From: Coffea arabica | Taxonomy: Eukaryota > Streptophyta > Magnoliopsida > Gentianales > Rubiaceae | Assembly (NCBI RefSeq): GCF_036785885.1 | Contig: NC_092323.1 | Span: 7,572,501-7,636,500 of the forward strand | Direction of reading: 5' to 3' | Length of the DNA stretch: 64,000 nucleotides | Translations under genes and position numbers: made by a program | Notes under the pieces: model-generated | Database searches by the model: none | What the model saw: the letters and a program-made list of their open reading frames with translations, nothing else | What the model was told of the DNA's origin: nothing | In this document: positions 52,484 to 64,000 of the stretch, in pieces | Layout of the letters: every line of letters begins with the position of its first letter | Numbering within the stretch: position 1 is the stretch's first letter

Positions 52484-52691
52484 TTTTATTTTTATTTTTT
52501 TTTTTTTGTCGACACAGGAGTGTCCGGGTCAATCCTTACGGGGCCCGACTAATCCCCTGCGGTCCGGCCCGGCACCCCAACCCGGCCCAAACACGTTAAG
52601 TGCGCGGAGGAATCCAGCGGAGCGGAAACTCGAACTTGTGACCTCAAAGTTCACTGGTGAAAGGCGCTGCCGTGGACCATTCACACGGGGT
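52484..52691 (-). mobile_element. tRNA-derived SINE, family B
   Basis: On the minus strand it reads AATGGTCCACGGCAGCGCC (A-box region), GGTCACAAGTTCGAGTTTCC (B box), then CACTTAACGTGTTTGGGCC, CGCAGGGGATTAGTCGGGCC and an A-rich tail (T-rich 52484-52508 on +). A perfect 18-bp duplication, aaggtgagacaattgatt, flanks it at 52466-52483 and 52692-52709. The body is GC-rich, unlike its surroundings. It shares the TTAACGTGT and ATTAGTCGGG blocks with family A. Confidence 0.85.
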
Positions 52692-52709
52692 AAGGTGAGA
52701 CAATTGATT

Positions 52710-53549
52710 GCTAACATAACATTTGGTCCAATTATTACATTAAGGATTTAATTTCTGCACAGTCCTTGATATTTACAGACCATTTTAGCTTTTCTTTTTA
52801 TTTTATTATTTTTCCATATGACTAGTGACTACAGAGTGATTTTACTTACACCACCATTTTTTAAAATCTTTTTTACTGTGGATAGTAGCATGATAAAGTG
52901 TGACTGCGGGAAAGAACATTAGAGATATGGCTAATCGAATAATGAACTTTCCATCCTTTTTTCTCTATTCGAAAAGAGAAATTTTGTGCCTCAACAGAAA
53001 TGAGAAGGTAATGAACTGACCCAAAACTAAAATAACAAGAGAAAGGTAGAAAACAGAAACCATGAAGAAAGAAAGATAATTGGAACCTTAGTATTGGTTT
53101 TTAAAAAAAGAAAGAAAGAAAGAAAAGTCTTACTTAGACAGCTAATCGCCATTGCACAAGTGATCACCATCATCATACAAGTGCTTTTATGCGTTAAAAT
53201 TTCCAGTTTTCACACCACCAATCAGTCCTAACAGGATTTCGATGCGAGACAGCGAGAGCCCATATCCACTCCCAAACCTTTTGATTCAGAAAATAAAACC
53301 AACGAATAAATACAGCACTGCCCATGTCAAAAAATCTTCTTATTCCACATCAATGAGTCAATATTCTCCCACTCCAGAAGCAAAGACATGAACTGTATGT
53401 ACCTAATACATATTTATTAGGATTTCGACCATAAATAAATTTCAAATCAATGATCAAGATCAACTTAAATTCGACTAGACAGTTGATCTTGCAACCGTGG
53501 AGGATCCGATCCACGCCCTAAAACTAATAGCCTATTATTTTTGATTGCA
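52710..53549. other. intergenic
   Basis: Contains an AAAG microsatellite near 53105-53126. No gene seen. Confidence 0.4.
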
Positions 53550-53817
53550 GGGAGCTGTTGACTATATTTCAGCAGATATGTTTCTACCATAACTATCGCA
53601 AAGCAAACAAATGTGCACACATCCTAGCAAACTGGGAAAGAAGCAGCATTCAAGACTTCACTTTTTTTGAATTATGTCCTAATTTTGTCATTTCCTTACT
53701 TTTGCAAGAAGACTTAAAAGGATGTCACCACCCCACGGATGACTGTACTTTAACTTCCGCTCAGTAGACTTGACTTTTACTTTAATGCATCTTTATTTAC
53801 CAAAAAAAAAAAAAAAT
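53550..53817 (+). mobile_element. 5'-truncated LINE: RNase H-like C-terminus and poly(A)
   Basis: The frame reads HNYRKANKCAHILANWERSS then FELCPNFVISLLLQEDLKG, the final segment of the RNase H-like domain of plant LINEs. A stop, a short 3' UTR and an A-run at about 53802-53817 follow. It is a dead 3' end fragment. A target duplication was not found. Confidence 0.65.
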
Positions 53818-55706
53818 CTTTGGTAGCTGCGACTAGCGAGCCAGCGAACCAGTGGGGAGAGCATCAAATGATCACGAGGCCACAATGAACAAAGGGGTTA
53901 GACAAGTCCAACCATTTCTCCCGGGCTCTTGGATGGATAAACCGTTTGGGCCAAATCTGTGCACAGAAGAATTGGGTCCTCGGACAGGGCGTCAGTAAAG
54001 ATGGGACTACTGAGCCAGTTGACAGCTACCTCTCGTGGGCCCAAATGATTTCCGGCTTCTGTGCCAACCTGCAAGTGCAAGTGACGTCTCTCAACATCCT
54101 GGACCCCTTTTTTTATTTAAAAAAAAAAAGCCTACACAGTGAGAGAGCATCCTGGTGCCATTTTTCAGATTCGGATCCTTTCGCTCGCAGTTGCGCTTGT
54201 ACTAGCAGAGCAGTTGATTTAAAAAATTTTATTGGGATTTTAAATCATCGATCAAGATCCAATTCAAGCTCGGTTTCAACAACTGTGGATCCTTATACGT
54301 GCGTCCTGGAATAAGTTTCAAATTGATTTATGCGTTTCAAATTTTTTTTTTTTTGCACAGGAACAGAGAGAAAATTCAGAAATGTTGGGTGGTCATTATT
54401 TTATTTTATTTTTTTAGCTGGGGAATAAGTCTGGAATGCGTGTTTGGTAAGTAGAATGTGGGAAGAAACATGCAATCGTTGTTGAAACTTGAAAGATGAT
54501 TGATTCCATTCCATTCCATCCCATGCACAAAGGGAATTCAAAGGTTTCGTACTGTCCACTCCAGGACAGAACACATCCTGGTAGTAACCTCGCTTTTACC
54601 CTTTTTTTTTTTGAATCTCATCTTTTGCTGCATCCAGATTCCAGAGCACATAACTTCTTGTCACCATTAAAGGTAGCCTATCTCACATTCTCTCCTTATA
54701 TTTGTGTTAGGTATGTTACGACTGTGTTTGGAAAGTGATTCAAACCCTTATAAGCTGTGGTGGGTCTTTTAGGGCATTCATTTAAAATTTTGATCAAATT
54801 TAAAGTTTGGTTACCAAAAGTGTTAAATTAGCGAGAATAGGTGCAATTTTAAAAATTCAAGGGAGCTCTTTGAAATTGCTAGAAATGTCAGGGAGGCTTA
54901 TGAAATTATCCCATAGTTTCTTTTTCCTGGATGCTATCTTCGTCGACCGTCATGTCAAGTAAATAGTACTACTCCAACCATTAGCTATTTTGTCAATCTA
55001 AATCTGTTCTCCAATAATGGACACATCATTGATTCATGGCACAAAGTCAGTTGCGGTGGGCCTTGCATAGAAACAAAATCTCAACAACGAGTCAACGACA
55101 CTTTTTATCACAAAATTTGTCGATATGTGACGGCCAAGATCAGTTTTGATGAAATTTCTATTCACGTCGATTTCCTTCCCTCTTCTTTCTGGAATAGAAT
55201 AAGCTAACTTAGATTATAGAAATTCTACCGTATCAATAAAAAAAAAAAAATAACAACACTTTTTATCAACGAACTACACTACTCATTAGGCTTGTTTTAT
55301 GTGTTATGTTCATGGCCGGCTATATGTATCATGGATGTCAGGGGCAGGCACAGACTGTGGCAACAAAATAATCTCTGAATAGATCCACTCCATCCAATTA
55401 TCCTCCTATGTTATGCGATGAGCCGGCTTGACCCGCTGCAGTTCCTTGACCAACTCCGGGCCCGATAGAAGCAAGCCCGAGCCAGGCCTATTTTTGTCCT
55501 ATCATGCTCACATGTGCTAGTAATAAATAATTGAGCTGTTCTCAAATCTCCGGTACTTCTCATCAGATTCTGTTAACTCTGATAGCCAGCTATAGCAAGC
55601 TAAGTAACCAAGCAGATTTTCGTTTTGTACATAGATAGTCTCGAGACTCGGGCGAATACGAGAAGTTTGTGCATTTCAGTAGTCGTCCTTCAAGAAAAAG
55701 AGAGCG
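53818..55706. other. intergenic upstream of the MATE gene
   Basis: A stretch at 54215-54310 (ggattttaaatcatcgatcaagatc) resembles 53420-53520, a diverged direct repeat of about 100 bases. An ATTCC pentamer repeat lies near 54500. The last few hundred bases are the MATE promoter. No gene seen. Confidence 0.4.
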
Positions 55707-58700
55707 ATGGAAGAGGCACTGCTGCCATCTGAAAATGTTGTGGACACGAGATCAAGAAAGGAGGCAACGTGCAAGCCTTATGTGGAAGAACTGAAGAGGG
55801 TCAACAGCATAGCACTTCCAATGATAGTAGCGACAGTCGGACAATATCTCTTGCGAGTTTCACCAATCTTTATGTTGGGCCATCTTGGGGAACTCCAACT
55901 CTCTGGTGTCTCCATTGCCACATCTTTTTCCAATGTTACTGGCTTCAGTGTTCTTGTAAGTTCTTTCGTATTCCTCAAAATTTTCACCTGATAAATGCTG
56001 CTGAAGATTTTAATCAATCAAATAACTCATCTCAATTATCACATGCTATTAGATATGCTAGCTATTCTTTGACAAAGCAAGCGTATGTATGCAAATTGTC
56101 TTGTACTAGAAGCATAGTAGTCAATCTAGAATCACTTTTGAACATAGTTAGCATAATATGCTGCAAAGATGTTTGTACAAGTACAAATATGTATGCATTC
56201 TTCTCATGTCAACTGACTTCTTATTTCACTCGAATATCCTTATATCATGAGCCATGACTCATCCCTGTTGATATTTTAAGTTTTGCTTTTTGGGGAAAGA
56301 ATCATCAATACTTGTGCTGCTCTCAATCACGCCAATTGCAAATATGGCTTCTCTCTGAATTTTGATGCCTGATGTAGTAAGTCAATTATATATGTCAAAC
56401 AACTCCGTGTCAACTAAAAGATTAAGGCTGAAAAAAAAAAACTGTTAAGAACTGTGATAATATTGGATAAGTAGTATCCGGAACATACTTGATTAAGTAC
56501 TGATAGAATTAACTATCAAGCAGTTTGGGATGTCAAGTGCACTGGAGACCTTGTGTGGGCAGGCTTTTGGAGCAGAACAATATCAAAGACTGGGAGCTTA
56601 TGCATATGGGGCCATCATCTGTCTCTTTATGGTTTGCATACCAATATCCTTGTTATGGATCTTCACAGACAAGCTATTAATACTCACTGGCCAAGATCCT
56701 GCAATTGCAACCGAGGCTGGCATATACTTGATTTGGCTCATTCCTACACTATTCCCTTATGTTATTCTCCAGTCACTTGTCCGCTTCCTTCAGACTCAGA
56801 GTTTAATCTTTCCAATGCTGTATAGTACAGTTGCATCTCTATGCTTACAAGTGCCTCTTTGTTGGGCTTTAGTATTCAAGTTCAATCTAGGGAATACTGG
56901 AGCAGCTTTGTCCATTGGTATATCATATTGGTTGAATGTGATCTTGCTTGGGCTGTATGTGAAGTATTCTTCTTCCTGTAAAAACTCCCGTGTTCCTTTC
57001 TCTATGGATGCTCTTCAAACAATGGGGGAATTCCTCCGTTTTGCCATCCCTTCTGCCGTAATGGTTTGGTAAATTTATCTCTTAACCTCTCCAATTGGCT
57101 ATGCATATTAGTCGTTCCTCTGGTTCTGTAATACTCTATCTACTAATCTTCTTGATCACTTTAGCTTACTATTGTTTGCAAAATGATGGTAGTCTGGAAT
57201 GGTGGGCATTTGAGTTAATCATATTGCTGTCTGGCCTGTCACCAAATCCTCAGCTGGAGACCTCTGTGCTATCTATCTGGTTAGCCTTTTTTCTTTTTCT
57301 TTTTTTGGACCTTTTACTTCTCTGATAGAATCTAATAAGTTAATGTAACTGATTCAAAATTTCCTTTCGAACAGCTTTACTATTACTTCATTGCACTACC
57401 AGATACCCTCCTCTTTTAGTGCTGCTGCAAGGTTTGCTCCCTACTCTTATGCAATGAATGCATTGATACATAGACTACATCTCTTAGCCTAATAATCCAG
57501 AAATAATCTTATGAGCTCATGCAAGTAAGGTTTCCGCTGAAAGACAACCTTTGTTATCTTATAGTACTAGGGTATCAAATGAACTTGGAGCAGGGAATCC
57601 ACAGGCAGCACGAGTAGCTCTTTGCATGGTGCTATTAGTATCTGTATCAGAGTTTCTTGTGGCAAGCACTACTCTCTTCCTCTGCCGTACTATACTTGGA
57701 TATGCCTTCAGTGACGAGAAAGAAGTTATTAGCTATGTCAAGGACATGACTCCTCTTTTATGCATCTCCATCATGATGGATAGCACACAGGCGGTGTTAT
57801 CAGGTATCCTACTATCTTGGGTTACTACTTTCTCAATATGTTGACTGACATGAAAACTGGGATAACATCAGAAAGAGTTACATCAAATCTTAAATTAACT
57901 ATTAGAGCAACTTTGCAATTTGAGTTAAACAAACACTACAATAATTTTGTGTAAAATTCGTATCTTCGTGGTATGATTTTGAAAATGAAAGAGAGCTGAC
58001 TTCCATGTTAGTCCTACTCCTTGTCTTCGTTGAGTGTAATTTGACATCACAAACTGAAGACATCATAATGGCTGTCATTGAGGTATATGGAGGATTTTGT
58101 TTCACATTGGTTAAGATTTAAGCATAACAATTACAAGATACCCATGCCTTACCACAGAAAGGATGCAAAAATTGTGAAAACACTGGAAAGATGTGAAGAA
58201 ATTAGCAATTGCAGTTCTGTCAAGTGTCAACTGATAAATTTGTTTATCCTTGTCCATTTTCTCCTGACTTGAGAACTGCGTTTGGATGACATAAACACAA
58301 AATCCATCATTTTAGAACTTCGATACAAAACTTGTGACATCATATAGCACTGGACATGTTTATTTCCTACCATCTTCTGACTTGATGCAATCCTTTTGCA
58401 TTCAGGGGTAGCAAGAGGAAGTGGATGGCAGCACTTGGGAGCTTATGTAAATCTAGGGGCATATTATCTGGTTGGAGTTCCGACGGCTTTAATACTGGGC
58501 TTTGCATTGCATTTAAGAGGAATGGGTCTTTGGGGTGGACTGCTCTCTGGAGCTACGGTGCAAACTCTTTCCTTGTCTGCTATAACAAGCCTAACAAACT
58601 GGGAAAAGCAGGTTGGTGAACGCAAAGTCTATTGAATTACCAAACTTTCCCCCAGATTTTTATACTTCAGCTAAATCCAACTTAATTCACTAGTAAAATA

Positions 58701-58867
58701 AAATAATGCTGAATCATGTTGGGAAAAAATCAGTTAGTTGCCTGACTCTTACACCTGTGGATACATGACAGTCAATGGAAGCCAGGCGCAGAATATTTGA
58801 AGGGCAAAAAGAAGAACCCGCTTCGGTACGAGTAAATTCGAGAAAAACACCAGCACCGACATTCTAG
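55707..58867 (+). CDS. MATE/DTX efflux transporter, complete
   Basis: Multidrug and toxic compound extrusion carrier, exporting organic molecules by proton or cation antiport at the plasma membrane or tonoplast. Substrate unknown. Seven exons: 55707-55955, 56524-57068, 57193-57279, 57375-57431, 57565-57803, 58406-58611, 58772-58867. Total 492 residues, normal for the family. Blocks include [55 protein letters not shown], then [38 protein letters not shown] and [17 protein letters not shown]. About twelve hydrophobic segments are expected. The acceptor of exon 2 is AAGCAG, so an extra Gln before FGMSSALE is possible. A second copy starts 3.9 kb downstream. Confidence 0.93.
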
Positions 58868-59440
58868 TTCCATCAAGAACATCAGACGGGGCTCCTATTG
58901 CTGCGCGCAGTTAGATTCTTGAACGTCTGTTTCGCGTCAAATAGGATTGCTACCTGTGCTAAAGACGAAAGATGATAATTTTTAGTTCTCCATTGCACAG
59001 AGAGGAGCTGATGGTTTCTTTTAAATAACCGCTTGACTTTGCAATAATATCGAACTTATGAACATCCACAGCGTGCCTAATCACTTTTCCCTGAAATAAT
59101 TTTGAGGTGGGAAAATGGACAATGTCGGCTTAAAATTGAAGGGCGCATGCCACCGTTTTTTTTTATCTGCTTCTGCTGCAATGGAATATAACTCATCACA
59201 TGGTAAGCGCATGTCGAGATAGAGAGCTTCATTGCATGAGGTGTACTGGATGCTATACGACCAAATTATTCTTTTCCCAAAAATTGCTGTAAGATTTGAA
59301 TCCTACGGTCGGAAAAGGAAGATGAGTTGAGTTGCAAATAATAAGATTTTGAATCCACCCACCATTTGCGACTACGTTAAATCTGCCTGAGATGATTTGG
59401 AAAAGGAAAATGAGTTGACTTGAATAAATATGGCAGTATC
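58868..59440. other. spacer downstream of the MATE gene
   Basis: 3' UTR at the start, then sequence with no recognised feature. Confidence 0.4.
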
Positions 59441-59459
59441 GTATGATTACCTGAAAACA

Positions 59460-59639
59460 GCTTCTCCTGGGTAGTTCGGTTAGTCACGTACCCTCCTCGG
59501 GAAGTGTTGTCCATCTCTCTCACCAAGGTTCGAGTCTCAGGGTTAACGTGTCCAAGAGAATGGAACCTCTCCTCTCGGGCCACAGGAAAATTAGTCGGGT
59601 CGAAGGTCCGAATACCCCCTGCATCTGAAAAAAAAAAAA
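59460..59639 (+). mobile_element. tRNA-derived SINE, family A, copy 2
   Basis: It reads TGGGTAGTTCGGTTAGTCACG (A-box region; first 20 bases diagnostic), AAGGTTCGAGTCTC (B box), GGTTAACGTGTCC, then AAAATTAGTCGGGTCGAAGG and an A-tail. It is flanked by gtatgattacctgaaaaca (59441-59459) and gtataattacctgaaaaca (59640-59658), a 19-bp duplication with one mismatch. Same family as 12128-12305, opposite orientation. Confidence 0.88.
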
Positions 59640-59658
59640 GTATAATTACCTGAAAACA

Positions 59659-60568
59659 TAACAACAGCTGCCATCGTGTACTATAATATCAGTAGATACA
59701 CCTGTTTTATAAGGGAAGAAGTTTGCAAATTCATATATGGGAAGCTAATTTATGGGACTTAATGATTGTGTATGAAGCAATGAAACCGTGTCAGCTGGTA
59801 AAATGCTAAACTCCTAAGAAGGATAACAAGTGCCTATTTTCCCAAGCCATTTTGAATATCCCCCTGCCAGTCAAATCAGAGATCAAAATTGTCCAGTTTT
59901 AATTAACCATCCGTTTCAATACAACGTCAATTGAAGATTATCAGGATATATGCACTTCAACAGGAATTTATATATAAGGAACAATTTATGTTTTGGGAAC
60001 CCAAGAGGTCAACACTAAATTGAGCCAAACAGAAAAAATTAACGCCACATATGTTTGTCCTTTGCATGTTATGGTCTTCTATACTCTGCACCGCCAAAAA
60101 AAAAAAAAAAAAAATCCGTAAAAGGTATTCTGGGCTTTTTGCGGCTTCAGACGGATGAAAATTGAAGGAGCAATCTTTTGTAAATTCGTGGGATATTTGT
60201 ATTAGTCCTAGTGCTAACATTTTTCTCCAACTGATTGTCATTTCTATTTGTTTCTAGAATGAAAACTTGGTTAAAGTAATGCTATGGAATATCTTTCCCT
60301 GAACGGTACTCTATGACGTTAATGATTTGTTTGTTCCCAACTTTGTATGTTCCCTCCCCTTGAATATTCTAATTAAGAACCTCGAGTATCGGATCTCACA
60401 TTTCAATTTTCAACTGATCAAGAAAAATTCGAAATTTGTCGTCTCTTGCTCAAGAACACTTCAATTTGCCTTAGAGTAAAACCAATGATCGATGTGATTG
60501 TGGAAAGAAACAATTGGATAGAGCCCAGAAGAAGCACACTGCTAAATTGCCTATCCCTACTGAAATTG
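59659..60568. other. intergenic
   Basis: An A-run lies near 60096-60114. No gene or family repeat was recognised. Confidence 0.4.
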
Positions 60569-60570
60569 TA

Positions 60571-60832
60571 CTTGTTTCGTTCCAATTATTTAATCATATT
60601 TGAAGAATTCAACTTTTAAAATATAGTTGTTTAATTGTGATGTTTGTACTTCTCTTTTTAATTTTATCCCTACAAATTTAAATTTTAAATTTGAATGATA
60701 ATATGTATATGATTAAAAAGAAGGATTATATTGAAAGAAAAGACTAAAATGTGTTTTGACCTTTTCAATATGATAAATATTTTGATACGTTTCAAAATAA
60801 AAAGTACGACACTTTCAACTGGACGGAGACAG
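60571..60832. mobile_element. Stowaway-like (Tc1/mariner) MITE
   Basis: The left end reads cttgtttcgttccaatt and the complement of the right end ctgtctccgtccagttg. Both resemble the CTCCCTCCGTCC ends of Stowaway elements. TA lies at each border (60569-60570 and 60833-60834). It is 262 bp, AT-rich and non-coding. The ends are diverged, so this is an old copy. Confidence 0.5.
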
Positions 60833-60965
60833 TATATTGGTTTATCGGATCTTGCAGCATTAATTATCTACTACTCTATTCGAAGTCAATTTGCGAAAGA
60901 TTCTTGATCTGACATTGCGGAAATCAATGTCCGACTAATATAATAGTTCTTTTCCCTGTTGTCTT

Positions 60966-61844
60966 TAGGACTGTCAATGGGGCTGGGCCAACCCGAGCTC
61001 GGTTCATTCGATCCGACAGAAAACCTGATGAGCCCGATCATTTAGTGAGCCGGTCTGAACTTGAGTCTAAAAATTAGGCTCGAATTAAATGTGAGCCGAG
61101 TTTGGGCCTTATTAGGCTCAAACCCGATATAGGCCTGACCCTTTAATTACCTATATATATAATATTTATATTTTGATATTATGTATAATTATATATCCAA
61201 ATATATTATTACTAAATACTAAATATATACATAAATTACAAAACACAAAAATACATCTAAAAACTCTTTCATGAGTTTTCTTGAGAGCCAATATTGGTAA
61301 TGCATAACTAAATCTCTAATTTTTCTTATTGGTTGAGTAAATTTTTGTATTGGTATAATATTGGTTGATTTTTTTTTGGTCTACAAACACAAAAATCATC
61401 AAGCATATTTGGATTTAAATCACAAGATTATAAAAAAAGTTTCAACTTTTAAAGATGTATTGGCTTATGATCGCATGTTTTATTACTATTTTTCATGCAT
61501 TTTGAATGGATTAAATATAAATATTGTTGAAAATTTTTTGGTTTATATACGTTTTAACAACTATTATTTGTTCATGTTTAGTTTTAATATTATAGTCTTG
61601 TAAATGTTAAATTAGTTTTACAACTTAATAGTTATAGTAATTATATTAAGAAAATTAAGGAGTAATAAGTGAGTTTGGGCTAAGCCCGATTAAGACTCAC
61701 AACTCGAATATTATGTGAGTTGAGTATGAGTTTCACATTTACGAACTCGAAACTCATAGCCCGAAGCCCTAAAATGATTCAAATTAAATGAGTTGAGCTT
61801 GAGTTCATCAAAGCCCAACTCATTAGGCCCGATTGACAGGCCTA
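60966..61844. mobile_element. non-autonomous hAT element with 8-bp target duplication
   Basis: The left end is TAGGACTGTCAATGGG and the complement of the right end TAGGCCTGTCAATCGG, so inverted repeats match at 14 of 16 positions. gttgtctt flanks it on both sides (60958-60965 and 61845-61852). Both subterminal regions carry GC-richer words (gagccga, aacccga, aagcccga) around an AT-rich core, and there is no transposase frame. 879 bp. Confidence 0.87.
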
Positions 61845-61944
61845 GTTGTCTTCCCGCTTTCTGACTCCTAACTGCTAAGTTCGATGGCTAAAATTCACAC
61901 TCCATCAATGTATCATAGATTCGGTTTTTGACATAAATACAAGC

Positions 61945-62645
61945 GAGTCTACGGTGTTAGTGTTTTGAAACTCAAATCGTTAATTGAATCGATGAAATGA
62001 ATAAATTGAGATTCAATTGATCAAATCGATTCAACTCTGATTTGATGATTATATGTATATATACACATGCACACGTACACACTTGATGCACAAAATAAGA
62101 TATTCTATGGACGAATTTAAGATATTACTTGATATAGAGTTAAATATATTTAAACAAAATAAATTTTTAAAATTGTAAATTCAAACCAATAAATTTATCT
62201 CAATTGTACCTATTAGAAAAAAAATCTTAAATCCTACACAAATCACAACTATATTTTGAAATTATACAAAATGCATTGGAACTTTTGAAATTAAATAAAA
62301 TCTAATAGAACTAAAAAAAAAACGGCAATCGTTGAGTTTGACAGTGAGAAATAGAGAGAGTTTGGTTACTCTTTTAGAAATTAGGGTTGGGAATAAAAGA
62401 TTCGATAGATAAGTTTTATATTTAAAACTTTAGATTCATTTATAAAAAAAAAAAAAAAAAAGATGGAAAAAAATGAAAAATCGCAATTCACAAGTCAATT
62501 CGGGTTGAACGGTCAGACTGGTTTTTTATGATTTTGACCCATTTTTATTATAAATCAACACTAGTGGTGAATCGGATCGGAGACTTGTCCGGTTCATAGT
62601 CTGATCAATCGAACCAGCTGGTTCGGTCCAATTTTCAAACCTTAA
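61945..62645 (-). repeat. dispersed AT-rich repeat, copy 2 (inverted relative to copy 1)
   Basis: It opens gttttgaaactcaaatcgtt and ends gaaccagctggttcggtcc followed by aattttcaaac. Its minus strand aligns in order with 2530-3295 through several AT-rich blocks. The pair is clearly diverged. It has no coding content. Confidence 0.55.
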
Positions 62646-62718
62646 TATAACAGGTCAAAGTCATACTTTGATTGCCTTCTCTTGTTGCTGGAACTGGAAG
62701 CCATTGCTAGAGTTGGAA

Positions 62719-63596
62719 ATGGAAGATGCTCTGTTGGGAGATAAGGAAGAGAGGAAGAGGGTGGTTGCAACATGGGATTTTTTTTTGCAAGAATTGAAGA
62801 GGGTTAGCTGCATAGCACTGCCAATGGTGGTGGTGACAATTTCGCAGCACTTCTCCAGGGTTGCATCGATGATGATGGTTGGACATCTTGGTGAACTCTC
62901 GCTCTCGGGCACATCCATTGCTACTTCTCTCACTAATGTTACTGGCTTCAGTCTTCTTGTAATGTCTTCTTTCTTCTTTTCTTCTAAATCTATTACTTTC
63001 CACAGCAATTTATGGTGGTAACTTACTGCAGCAATCCTAAAATAGTGCAAGCAGTTCTGCCGACTCTAAATTAGTACTTCTTCATAATCATTTCTAATTG
63101 TTTCGGTAGACGTATTTGATGAGTGAAATGGATAGCGCATGATAAGGAATATGTTGCATTGAATCAGTAGGCCTCTGTAAGTCTTGGTAAGCTCAATTTA
63201 TTGCAATGGTTCTGTTCTAATGCTTGAACAAATCAGATAATCAACATCTTCCGGTTAAAGAATTTTAACCAAGCACCCTTTGCACCTAGATTACAGCTGA
63301 ATGGCTGATGAGACTCTCAGAGAATTACAATCTTAATCCAGCCAAATTCTGGAAATCTTTTCTATGAGTTTTCACTATCATTCTGATAGGATTAGAAGCA
63401 AGCATGTATATGTACTACCTTTCTGTAGCAGCCACCAACCAATTTCGCAGTATGATCAGCCCGAATTCTATTGTAGCTAATTCAATAACGAATTTTCAAA
63501 CAGTTTGGAATGGCTAGTGCACTGGAAACTCTCTCTGGCCAAGCTTATGGTGCAGGCCAGTATCACAAGCTAGGGATCTATACTTACGGTGCCATC
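62719..63596 (+). pseudogene. second MATE/DTX gene, 5' part, interrupted by an LTR element
   Basis: Exon 1 (62719-62958) encodes 80 residues: MEDALLGDKEERKRVV, ELKRVSCIALPMVVVTISQH, MMVGHLGELSLSGTSIATSL, TNVTGFSLL. Exon 2 starts at 63504 ([20 protein letters not shown]) and runs 31 codons in frame to YGAI at 63596, where MATE sequence stops abruptly and an LTR begins. It is a tandem duplicate of the MATE gene at 55707, with the same intron position. TLSGQ has Ser where the first copy has Cys. Exon 1 is preceded within 100 bases by the dispersed repeat, so its promoter may be displaced. As inserted it cannot give a full transporter. Any remaining exons lie beyond the window. Confidence 0.85.
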
Positions 63597-64000
63597 TGAG
63601 GATGGTCGTTCCAGCCCGGATAGTCCGGGGGCCTCACCCTGTGGTACTTCTGGAAACACCGCCTCGGCAATCCCCCTCGGGTCGTGACTTCGGCCCCGAT
63701 ACCACCTCGGCTAAGATCTTCTGTCATAAAGCCGAAGTGATGCCTAAATGTCTGACCGCCGGAGAGGTGGGATCTGACCTCTGACACCTGACAAAGCTGC
63801 TCTGACACATGCGCCGCCTGACTTTGACAACTGTTCCGGCGCGCCTTTTCGCAGGAGCCTATCAAATCAACTTGATGCACTGCCCATGCCAAATCTTTAG
63901 GGACCCGTGCCAGCAATCCCTTTTTCCTGTCCATCCTCTATAAATACTCAACACTTCTACTAAGAAATGGAGGATAACCAATTTTCTGGTAAACAACATA
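63597..64000 (+). mobile_element. LTR retroelement, 5' end of an LTR (runs off the window)
   Basis: It starts with TG exactly where the MATE exon stops. The sequence is much more GC-rich than the surroundings and carries a TATA box (TATAAATA, 63939-63946) about 340 bases in, as in an LTR U3 region. Only about 400 bases are visible, so it could be a solo LTR or a whole element, and Ty1/copia or Ty3/gypsy cannot be decided. The insertion looks young, because the split exon is still in good order. Confidence 0.7.

Noticed and set aside
53420-54310. Two similar stretches (gatcaagatc, caac-gtggatcc words) as an LTR pair
   Set aside because: Similarity is weak and patchy, there are no TG/CA ends, and only a LINE fragment lies between.

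Overview
The window is nuclear DNA of a flowering plant. Host genes have many short GT-AG introns in AT-rich DNA. The gene set includes a nuclear-encoded mitochondrial ATP synthase beta subunit with a presequence, a plant-type DNA ligase 6, a SABATH methyltransferase and DTX/MATE transporters. Protein style suggests a eudicot, perhaps an asterid, but the species cannot be named. No bacterial, organellar or CRISPR features were seen. Exon-intron models below were built by hand; in every complete model the coding exons add up to a whole number of codons.

Layout: 0.9-1.4 kb, small putative plastid protein (+). 3.7-8.3 kb, METTL10/EFM4-type lysine methyltransferase (-). 10.1-10.6 kb, PADRE/DUF4228 protein (-). 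11.2-14.1 kb, a cluster of small DNA transposons and a SINE. 14.8-19.3 kb, ankyrin/integrin-linked-kinase-like pseudokinase (-). 21.0-22.2 kb, SABATH methyltransferase (+). 22.9-25.6 kb, ATP synthase beta (-). 27.5-38.5 kb, DNA ligase 6 with 19 exons (+). 39.4-42.3 kb, histone chaperone ASF1 (+). 43.4-45.4 kb, acidic C2H2 zinc-finger protein (-). 47.2-50.4 kb, 2-hydroxyacyl-CoA lyase/oxalyl-CoA decarboxylase (+). 55.7-58.9 kb, complete MATE transporter (+). 62.7-63.6 kb, a second MATE gene interrupted by an LTR element that runs off the window.

The genes do not form one pathway. The main functional neighbourhood is DNA ligase 6 next to ASF1: both act in replication, repair or chromatin assembly, and both have E2F-type sites upstream. 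The two MATE genes are a tandem duplicate pair.

No clear new multi-gene system was found. The most unusual items are an 82-bp tRNA-like SINE insertion with a perfect 17-bp target duplication, a kinase-fold protein that has lost both catalytic aspartates, two SINE families sharing a 3' module, and a hydroxyacyl-CoA lyase gene lacking the expected N-terminal start.
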